A program made the position numbers and the translations under genes. From contig JBGOEJ010000026.1 in assembly GCA_041446545.1 (NCBI GenBank), positions 1 to 31,736 of the forward strand: a stretch of 31,736 nt of DNA, given 5' to 3'. The notes beneath the pieces are model-generated. The model was not told the origin of the DNA. It worked only from the letters and a program-made list of their open reading frames with translations, and searched no databases. Of the stretch, positions 1 to 6,236 are shown in pieces; the stretch's first letter is position 1; each line of letters starts with the position of its first letter. This stretch comes from Fervidibacter canadensis. GTDB taxonomy: Bacteria > Armatimonadota > Fervidibacteria > Fervidibacterales > Fervidibacteraceae.

Positions 1-14
1 CCTTAGTCTTCGCT

Positions 15-130
15 GAAAATGTTGGAGCGGTTATTAGCCGCGACAATGACAATGGCGATGCGAAAATGGCAATGTCCGCTGCAACGAACGGCGGTTATTC
101 AAGGCGTTGATTTTCCGAACGCACTCAGTT
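15..130. repeat. Dispersed intergenic repeat, copy 1
   Basis: The two ends of this stretch resemble 21701-21791. The left end (around 21-44, gttggagcgg...agccgcgac) matches gttggagtgg...agccgtgac, and the right end (around 109-129) carries ttttccgaacgcactcag against ctttccgaacacactcag. The middle parts differ in length, about 25 nt longer here. It lies directly upstream of the tmRNA promoter. Its function is unknown; I see no coding potential. Confidence 0.6.
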
Positions 131-134
131 TAGG

Positions 135-163
135 TTGACAGGGCAAACTTTATCGGGCAAAAT
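135..163 (+). promoter_or_regulatory. Probable sigma-70-type promoter of the tmRNA gene
   Basis: A perfect -35 box TTGACA (135-140) is followed after 17 nt by CAAAAT (158-163, four of six matches to TATAAT). This predicts a start near 170 and a short 5' leader before the mature tmRNA end at 184. No other promoter was recognised before cas10a, so this promoter may also feed the CRISPR operon. Called by eye only. Confidence 0.5.
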
Positions 164-183
164 ATTAGCGGATATTGCTGGGT

Positions 184-524
184 GGGGGCGAAGTGGGCTC
201 GACGGGAAGGAAAGCGACATCGGTGGCGGGTCGGGTGGCACCCGTTAACAGCCGACGAAAATAAGTGCGGCTCCTGTCGCTTTGGCTGCGTAATTGACGC
301 AGCAGCCTGCCTGAGGCTCGCTCGGTGGCTTCAGGGTCGGGTTCAGAGAGCCGAGTGCGCCTCCGTTGACGCCCGCTAAGCGGAGGCAAAGAGAAAAGCG
401 GGCTGGGCAACCGACCGCTTGCCGCTGGGCGGTCGGCTGCCGAGAGGGAAAGCAGCGGCTACGCCCGTAGGCACCGATGTCGCCGCCTTCTCGGACGCGG
501 GTTCAATTCCCGCCGCCTCCACCA
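184..524 (+). ncRNA. ssrA: Transfer-messenger RNA (tmRNA), one-piece
   Basis: tmRNA rescues stalled ribosomes by acting as an alanyl-tRNA and then as a short mRNA for a degradation tag. The 5' end GGGGGCG (184-190) pairs with CGCCTCC (514-520, one G-U pair), followed by the discriminator A and an encoded CCA (521-524). The conserved 5' element with CTCGACGGG lies near 199-207. The T-arm has stem GCGGG/CCCGC (497-501/509-513) around TTCAATT, preceded by the conserved TCGGAC. Pseudoknot PK1 fits 226-256: stem CGGGT/ACCCG, with loop GTCGG able to pair with CCGAC. The tag frame follows the A-rich AAAATAAGT, and its stop lies in a hairpin (GCTGCGT/ACGCAGC). The length, 341 nt, is usual for the family. 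SmpB is not in this window. Confidence 0.93.
267..293 (+). other. tmRNA-encoded proteolysis tag (AAPVALAA, stop)
   Basis: After the A-rich segment AAAATAAGT that follows pseudoknot PK1, codons GCG GCT CCT GTC GCT TTG GCT GCG TAA encode AAPVALAA and stop. The C-terminal ALAA is the usual protease-recognition end. The resume codon is inferred as GCG at 267 because this frame is closed by TAA at 246-248 and because the A-rich stretch sits just 5' of it, as in E. coli. Eight codons is short compared with the ten of E. coli. Confidence 0.75.
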
Positions 525-550
525 TCGCTTCTTTTGAAAAGGTGGTAAGG

Positions 551-2710
551 ATGGGAGGCAATGGCTGGTCAGTGGGGTTGGCAGGGTTGTTACACGACAT
601 CGGCAAGTTCAGCCAGCGGGTGGGAAACGAGCAACGATGGCGGCATGAGGAATTCACCGAAACATTTTTGAAAGCCTTTTCCGATAAACTGGGCAACGAA
701 GCCGAAAAGGTTTTGCAACTTGCCGCTACCTCCCACCAGCAAGTGACGGAGAGAGATGGTCTGTGCGTGAAACTGGCTGATTGGCTTGCTTCCGCTGAGA
801 GACAAAGGCGACAACAACCGCAAATTGCCCCAGAACGCACTGCCCTCATCGCCATTCCCTCACAAGTTCAACTGAAAAAGGCACTGTCACTTCCTGCCTA
901 CCTCCCGCTGCGACGCCTTACTTTCAGCGGAAGGGATTTCTTCCCGACAGACCAAAGGCAAGTTCTGCCCGAAGATTATCGTCGCGCTTGGGACGCATTT
1001 GCAGAAACCCTCCGTCAACTTCCGTCTCCTGTCCCCTTCCGTGTCTGGTTGACGCTCCTTCAAGTTTTCACCCACGCCATCCCATCAGCGACCCCTTGGG
1101 AACGAGAGCCTGAAAAGCGGACGGTGCCTGATATTTCGCTCTTTCATCACGCCCGTTTGACAGCAGCCATCGCAACTTGCCTTGCCCAAAGCGATTTGAC
1201 CGAAAGGGAACTAATCAGCCTTCGCGATGTTTTGAGCGGTTTTGATGAGCCAGATTTCTTGGAACGATTGAAGGGAGATGAACTGGCGAGCAAAAAACCG
1301 ATTTGCTTGCTCCTTCGGGGCGATGTGGCGGGCATTCAATCTTGGCTTTACCGCATCGCCCGCGCTGAGGGGGAACTACATCGTCGCACCGCCAAGCGAC
1401 TGCGGAGTCGTTCCTTTTACCTTGTCTTGCTCACTCAAGCCATCGCTGAATGGCTATGCCGAAAAGCGAATGTTCCACCTTGCAACATCCTCTTTTGCGG
1501 TGGAGGCGTTTTTGATCTCCTTTTGCCTGCGAGGGGAGAACTTGAGCAATGGCGCAAGGAACTGAACGAATGGCTTTTCAGCGAGTTTTTCGGCGACCTG
1601 CCCATCAACATGGCTTGGATGAAACTTACTGCCGCCGATTTTTACGACTTCGGTTCCGTCAGGCAAAAGATAGCGTCGGCTTTGGAGCAAAGCAAGTCTC
1701 AGCCGGCAGCGGAAATTCGGGACAAACCCAAGTTTTGGTTCCACGAAGTTGCCGAAATTTGCCGATATTGCGACACAACGCCTTTCGCTGATCTAACCCA
1801 ACCTTGCAAGCAATGCAGGCAGCAAGAGCAACTCGGCGATGTGCTTAGGAAAGCAGGCGAAGCAGATTACCTCATCTGGGCATGGGATGAAGCAAGGCAG
1901 GCATTGGGGAGTTACGAGGTGATTGAATTCTCCGGTCTCTCTTGCTCGGTTGCTATCGTGTCCGAAGAAAGGGCGAAAGACATTGTGAAGGCGTGGGATG
2001 GCAAAGGTGAATTGGTCATCGCAAAGCGCAATGACCCGAAAGATTGGTGGAAGCCACTAAATTGGGACAAATCAAAACCCGTTCAAGCGGCGATTTGGTG
2101 GGCAGCAAGTGATGCTCCCGTCGCCAAAAGGAATTGGCAAGCGCCGACAAAACATGCTGGCGAAGAGGATGTCGTTGTGCATAAAGACGAGGCATTGGAC
2201 TTTGACGAAATCGCTGCCTTGAGTGAGGGAAGCCCTCTGTTGGGCATCTTGCGGATGGATGTGGACTCCTTGGGAGCGATTTTCGCCCTCGGCATTGAAC
2301 CGCCAAGCCCTTCACGAATCGCTGAGTTGAGCGGTCGGATGGATGCTTTCTTCACAGGTTGGTTGCTTGAGCGGTGCCGACGGCGGACGAACGAATGGCA
2401 AGGCAAACTGTCCGATGGCGACGAGCGCAAAGGTTTGGTGGACAATGCTTTCTACCTCGTTTACGCTGGTGGCGACGATTTGATGGTCATCGGACCTTGG
2501 GACTTGACTTTGTGGCTGGCTTGGCATATCCGCAACGATTTCAAGCGCTACTGCGGCGACAATCCCAACATGACCATTTCCGCTGGCATCATCTTTGTCA
2601 AGCCTAAATTCCCGTCACTTACTACCGAACGGGTGAAGGTGAGCAAACCTGCGATGTCGGCACTGTTGATGGCTTGCGGCAAAAGGTCAACAAACTTTGG
2701 CAGTGGGTAG
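551..2710 (+). CDS. csm1: Cas10/Csm1 (copy a), type III-A, C-terminally truncated
   Basis: This is the large subunit of a type III-A CRISPR effector: it binds target RNA through the complex, cleaves ssDNA with its HD domain and makes cyclic oligoadenylates with its Palm domains. The HD motif H15-D16 (LLHDIGKF) is followed by the second HD region (SHQ...KLADWLASAER). A zinc ribbon begins at C404-x2-C407. Palm2 carries LRMDVDSLG and GGDD at 640-643. I start at ATG 551, preceded by AAGGTGGTAAGG; the frame is open further upstream only because it runs through the tmRNA. The protein stops about 75 residues after GGDD, whereas copy b continues for about 195, so the end of Palm2 and the D4 helical domain are missing. 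Another frame at 2614-2736 seems to hold the original C-terminus. Confidence 0.93.
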   Translation: MGGNGWSVGLAGLLHDIGKFSQRVGNEQRWRHEEFTETFLKAFSDKLGNEAEKVLQLAATSHQQVTERDGLCVKLADWLASAERQRRQQPQIAPERTALIAIPSQVQLKKALSLPAYLPLRRLTFSGRDFFPTDQRQVLPEDYRRAWDAFAETLRQLPSPVPFRVWLTLLQVFTHAIPSATPWEREPEKRTVPDISLFHHARLTAAIATCLAQSDLTERELISLRDVLSGFDEPDFLERLKGDELASKKPICLLLRGDVAGIQSWLYRIARAEGELHRRTAKRLRSRSFYLVLLTQAIAEWLCRKANVPPCNILFCGGGVFDLLLPARGELEQWRKELNEWLFSEFFGDLPINMAWMKLTAADFYDFGSVRQKIASALEQSKSQPAAEIRDKPKFWFHEVAEICRYCDTTPFADLTQPCKQCRQQEQLGDVLRKAGEADYLIWAWDEARQALGSYEVIEFSGLSCSVAIVSEERAKDIVKAWDGKGELVIAKRNDPKDWWKPLNWDKSKPVQAAIWWAASDAPVAKRNWQAPTKHAGEEDVVVHKDEALDFDEIAALSEGSPLLGILRMDVDSLGAIFALGIEPPSPSRIAELSGRMDAFFTGWLLERCRRRTNEWQGKLSDGDERKGLVDNAFYLVYAGGDDLMVIGPWDLTLWLAWHIRNDFKRYCGDNPNMTISAGIIFVKPKFPSLTTERVKVSKPAMSALLMACGKRSTNFGSG

Positions 2711-2736
2711 TGGGCGACGGGGCAACGGGGGCGTGA
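2614..2736 (+). pseudogene. Probable out-of-frame remnant of the cas10a C-terminus
   Basis: Right after the conserved KPKFP segment of Cas10a, the +2 frame stays open for 40 codons (VTYYRTGEGEQ... to ...KLWQWVVGDGATGA) and ends at TGA 2734-2736, only 6 nt before the csm4a start. That is where an intact cas10 would be expected to stop in this tightly packed operon. The reading suggests an indel near 2612, plus loss of most of the D4 domain compared with copy b. Alternatively the short end is native and this frame is chance. Confidence 0.4.
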
Positions 2737-2742
2737 GGGACA

Positions 2743-3798
2743 ATGGCGGTTTGGATGGTCAACCTTCGTCCCCAAAGCAGTGTCGCTGCTTGGCTTTCTT
2801 CTGACACCATCTTCGGCGCTATCTTTTGGGCGCTGAAGCATGTTCACGGAGAGGCGGAACTTCAAAAGTGGTTACAATGTTGCCGCAGTGACCCGCCTCA
2901 AGTTGCTTTTTCATCCGCTTTCCCTTTCATCACCCCCGACCCGCTAATTCGCTTTTTGCCCAAACCTATCACCCTCAACCCGACTGCCGAAGTCGTCGCA
3001 AAGTGGCAAAGCGACCGATGTCAATTGCTGAAAGCGATGGAGACCGCAAAAGAGGTGAGCAAAGCCAGTTTTATCTCAGAAAGCCTTTTCGCTCAAGCGG
3101 CGAAAGGTGAATTGACGGCAGAAAAGTTGCTGGAACAAGTGATGAGTGGTCAAATTGCGCTCAAGAGCAGTTGCTTGCTGTCGGCAGAGGAAGCCAAAGC
3201 AACTCCGACCCGCTTTTGGTCAACAGTGGACACGCAACACTCTGCCGTTGACCGAGTTTTAACTTCCGCTGCCGAAGGCTTGCTCTACTTTGACACCGAA
3301 CACTTCTTCGCCCCGAAGGTCGGGCTTTACTTTTTGGTTCATTGCCCCGACGACTTTCCCCTTGAGGCAATTTTGCGGTTTTTGAGCCACAGCGGTGTCG
3401 GCGGCAACCGAACGGTCGGGAAAGGGCATTTTGACTGGCACGCCGAACCTGCTGAACAATGGTTGGCGAACCTTGAAGCCCAAAACGGCGACGCCATCGT
3501 TTTGCTTTCCCGTTGCACTCCAAAGCCCGAAGAGTTTGACTGGCAGAAATCGCTCTATCGGCTCACATCCAAACGACCGAAATTTGAATCCGCATTTGGG
3601 CAACCGGTGCGGGTTTACAAGGGCATCATCCGTCAGCTTTTGGAAGGTTCGGTGCTTTGCCCAAAACAAGTCAAACCTGCCTACGGGCAATTGCTCAAAG
3701 TCGGCGATGCGCAAGGTTGGGACGGCAAATCGCATCCTGTCTTTCACAACGGCATCGGTTTCCCCTTGCGGGTGGTGATGCCTAATGAAATGGTGTGA
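2743..3798 (+). CDS. csm4: Csm4 (copy a), RAMP subunit of type III-A complex
   Basis: Csm4 is the Cas5-like RAMP protein that caps the Csm backbone, binds the crRNA 5' tag and docks Cas10. The N-terminal region contains the family pattern LSSDTIFGAIFWAL (about residues 18-31). The glycine-rich loop SGVGGNRTVGKGHF (about 216-229) is the typical Csm4 signature. The length of 351 residues is normal. The start ATG follows GAGGGACA. The N-terminus is more compact than that of copy b, lacking the FHIGERG-type segment. It overlaps csm5a by 14 nt, implying translational coupling. The reading frame is intact even though the preceding cas10a is damaged. Confidence 0.9.
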   Translation: MAVWMVNLRPQSSVAAWLSSDTIFGAIFWALKHVHGEAELQKWLQCCRSDPPQVAFSSAFPFITPDPLIRFLPKPITLNPTAEVVAKWQSDRCQLLKAMETAKEVSKASFISESLFAQAAKGELTAEKLLEQVMSGQIALKSSCLLSAEEAKATPTRFWSTVDTQHSAVDRVLTSAAEGLLYFDTEHFFAPKVGLYFLVHCPDDFPLEAILRFLSHSGVGGNRTVGKGHFDWHAEPAEQWLANLEAQNGDAIVLLSRCTPKPEEFDWQKSLYRLTSKRPKFESAFGQPVRVYKGIIRQLLEGSVLCPKQVKPAYGQLLKVGDAQGWDGKSHPVFHNGIGFPLRVVMPNEMV

Positions 3799-5086
3799 AC
3801 CGATAACCCTCACCGTCAAAATCCTCTCACCCGTCGCCATCGGCACAGGCGAAAAATGCAACACCCTCGGCTTTATCGTTGACGCCAGAAAAGTTTTGGT
3901 CGTGGATGAGTGGAAACTTTTCAGCGCACTAAGCGAAAGCCAACGGCAGATGTTTCTGCAATGGCTTGAGCCTCTTGCAGGGAGATTGGCTCACATCCGC
4001 CAGCAAATCCAACAGGCAAAGGACAACCAGCAATTGCGCCAACAATTGCAACAACAGCGGCGAGCGGCGGAGAACCAACTTTCGCTGGAAAGGTTTTTGC
4101 GTGAGGCATTGCAAATGCCTCAACCCGTTGATTGGTTGCGCTCTCAAAAAGCCGTCCGTTACGAGGTTGTCGCCGTTAGAACACCAGACCGATACGAAGG
4201 TTTTGCCCTCTGCCTCAAGACACCCGACCATCGCCCTTACATCCCCGGCAGTGAAATCAAAGGCGCAATTAGGACGGCGGTGTTGACAAGGATGCTGAAC
4301 AGCAATGCGAACCTTCTGCAGCAACGGGCTCAGAGTCTGCAGCAACTGGCTCAGGGGTTGCAACCCAGAAAGGCTAAAGAGCAAAGGCTAAAGAGCAAAT
4401 TGGACAGCCTTTGGCAATCAACCGAGTGGTCACTCGCCCGCCGAAACTTAGGCGACAAAGACGCTCACAATGACCTCTTTCGTGGCGTTGCCATCAGCGA
4501 CAGCGAACCGATGCCGGAAAGCGTTTTGTGCATCTATTCTGCAAAGCGGCTCAACATGAGCAGGGATGTCACGGTTTTCGTTGAAGCCATTGCCCCAAAC
4601 AATGAAACGAAGGTCACTTTGTCCGTCGCTTGTCCTGACCGCTGGCTTGCTGCCATCGGTTTGGCGGACAAAGCGGGCTGGCTTGATTGGAAAAAACTCG
4701 CCCAAGCCCTCTACGAACACAGCAACGCCATCTTAGACTTCATCGCCCAAAAGTTCCCGCAAGTTAGGCAAAAGGCTCAGTGGCTGAAGAAACAAAACCG
4801 ACCCGATGCTCCCCTCCTTCACATCGGTTGGGGACAAGGCTTCTTGAGCGTGACGATGACCGAACCGTTGCGCCGACGCCATCCCGACGCCTATGAAACC
4901 TTGCGCCAAGCGATGGCACAAGTCATTCGTCAATACGAGCGCACAAAACCCAAAAACTTCCCCAAAACTATTTGGGCAGCGCTGGATGCAAACGGTCAAC
5001 CTTCCGACTTGTTCGGTTGGGTGCAATTGAAGCGGCAATCACCCCTGCCGCACGAGGGGACGGAGACAGAAAGTAAACGCTGGTAA
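3785..5086 (+). CDS. csm5: Csm5 (copy a), RAMP subunit of type III-A complex
   Basis: Csm5 is the Cas7-like protein at the crRNA 3' end of the Csm filament and helps crRNA maturation. It begins with a RAMP strand and glycine loop (LTVKILSPVAIGTGE, residues 9-23) and has the family motif YIPGSEIKGAIRTAV from residue 152. A late segment, HIGWGQGFLSVT, corresponds to NLGWGSGWRMKT in copy b. A glutamine-rich helical stretch, likely coiled coil, lies near residues 75-100. Length is 433 residues. It overlaps csm4a by 14 nt and is 38 nt upstream of the SAVED gene. It is clearly homologous to csm5b but divergent, so the duplication is not recent. Confidence 0.88.
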   Translation: MKWCEPITLTVKILSPVAIGTGEKCNTLGFIVDARKVLVVDEWKLFSALSESQRQMFLQWLEPLAGRLAHIRQQIQQAKDNQQLRQQLQQQRRAAENQLSLERFLREALQMPQPVDWLRSQKAVRYEVVAVRTPDRYEGFALCLKTPDHRPYIPGSEIKGAIRTAVLTRMLNSNANLLQQRAQSLQQLAQGLQPRKAKEQRLKSKLDSLWQSTEWSLARRNLGDKDAHNDLFRGVAISDSEPMPESVLCIYSAKRLNMSRDVTVFVEAIAPNNETKVTLSVACPDRWLAAIGLADKAGWLDWKKLAQALYEHSNAILDFIAQKFPQVRQKAQWLKKQNRPDAPLLHIGWGQGFLSVTMTEPLRRRHPDAYETLRQAMAQVIRQYERTKPKNFPKTIWAALDANGQPSDLFGWVQLKRQSPLPHEGTETESKRW

Positions 5087-5124
5087 ACGACAAGTAGACG
5101 AAAAGCAAGTGAGGTAGTGTTGGC

Positions 5125-6168
5125 ATGTGGCGGTTGAAACGGTTTTTGGCAGAGCGAGAGGCGTTGATCGGCATCGTCATCTTCGGCGTCTTGGTGATGG
5201 TGGCGGACATTCTCTCCGACCTTGAATGGCATGGCGTTGCTGCTTTCTTGCGGATTGTGGGCATTGCAGCGTTAGTTGCCCTTGCAGTTCTTGACTGGAT
5301 TTTTCGCTTCCGAAAAGTTTCCATCGTCGTCCCTTTGGTTTTCACCACTGCGAGAGACCGACAAAGCGCTCGCCGCCTTTTTGAGTCCTTCATCCAATCA
5401 TCCCGACTTTCGGTCAAACCCGTTGAGCAAATGACCAAAGTGCGCTCCGACGACCTGCTCATCCAATTAGACCATGACCCGCGCTCTTCCCCTGGTGCCG
5501 AAAATCCAGAGCGTTGGGAAAAGGCATGGCGAGAACTTTTGCGGGAATGGGAGGAGGAAGTTGACCGAAGGTTAAAACAGGAACTGCTGGCGGGTGAAAC
5601 TTTTTGCTACCACATCTACCCGCACCTTTGGATGCCGTTGGCTTTTGCGATGGGGGCGTCCGTTGATTTGAGGCGACCCATCGTCCTTTACCATCAGCAA
5701 CAGGAAAAGTTTTCTCGTGTCATGGAGTTGACGAACCCGAGGGTTTTGTTTGAAGAGCCAGACTCTTCCATTGCGCCGCCAGAGAAAGTCCCGCAGGACT
5801 TTGCAACTTTGCCCCAAAAAGAGAGACTCATCCTTCACTTGGGCATTACCGACCGACACAACTTCCCTGAATTTGCTGCCCATCCTGACTATGCCAATGC
5901 TGCGAATGCGGGCTTGGTTTACCGCAAAGCATTAGACCCGAACGAAAATTGGCTCGGTTATGTTCAGTGGCTTTACCGTGAGGCAAAGCCGCTTTTGGGG
6001 CGCTACCGTGAGATTGACATTTGCTTGGCATGTCCGTCGCCGGTCGCCTTTGCTTTAGGGATGGCGTTTTCAAGGACGCCCAAAATCACTGTCTGCGATT
6101 ACCAGAATGGCAAGTATGTGCCCGTTTTCTCGCTGGAACTGATTGAGGAAAGGTTGCCCTTTGACTGA
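5125..6168 (+). CDS. Two-transmembrane SAVED-domain protein, predicted cyclic-nucleotide effector
   Basis: Two hydrophobic helices near residues 12-32 and 38-59 predict membrane anchoring, followed by a cytosolic region. The C-terminal half matches the SAVED pattern: PLAFAMGASVDL with IVLYHQQQ around 170-195, and near the end ICLACPSPVAFALGMAF followed by a YVPVFSLE strand (about 300-335). SAVED domains, relatives of CARF, bind cyclic tri- or tetranucleotides in CBASS (including 2TM-SAVED proteins such as Cap14) and in some type III CRISPR systems. It lies inside the csm operon directly before cas10b, with GAGGTAG upstream of its ATG. I infer that Cas10-made cyclic oligoadenylate triggers membrane disruption or signalling. 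No nuclease or protease motif is visible. Confidence 0.8.
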   Translation: MWRLKRFLAEREALIGIVIFGVLVMVADILSDLEWHGVAAFLRIVGIAALVALAVLDWIFRFRKVSIVVPLVFTTARDRQSARRLFESFIQSSRLSVKPVEQMTKVRSDDLLIQLDHDPRSSPGAENPERWEKAWRELLREWEEEVDRRLKQELLAGETFCYHIYPHLWMPLAFAMGASVDLRRPIVLYHQQQEKFSRVMELTNPRVLFEEPDSSIAPPEKVPQDFATLPQKERLILHLGITDRHNFPEFAAHPDYANAANAGLVYRKALDPNENWLGYVQWLYREAKPLLGRYREIDICLACPSPVAFALGMAFSRTPKITVCDYQNGKYVPVFSLELIEERLPFD

Positions 6169-6236
6169 AGAGGCGCTTTGTGGCAAAGTAAGGTTGGCTG
6201 AAGGTGGCAACCTTGATGGTCGGGTGGTGAAGGGTT

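Noticed and set aside
251..300. A tmRNA tag starting ADENK at 251, with an apparent frameshift to the ALAA end
   Set aside because: The bases GCCGAC at 251-256 are needed as the second strand of pseudoknot PK1. The A-rich AAAATAAGT then precedes GCG at 267, giving an in-frame AAPVALAA with no frameshift.
497..524. A second copy of the tmRNA 3' end marking an integrated island
   Set aside because: No duplicate of this sequence was found by eye elsewhere in the window, nor an integrase; the island idea is kept only as a hypothesis.
419..550. An upstream start for cas10a at 419
   Set aside because: This stretch is the tmRNA 3' half; the HD-domain start and SD fit ATG 551.
376..855. A 159-residue minus-strand reading frame over the tmRNA 3' part and the start of cas10a
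   Set aside because: It is the antisense of the tmRNA T-arm (the well-known false protein with AGIEPAS) and of cas10a; no independent support.
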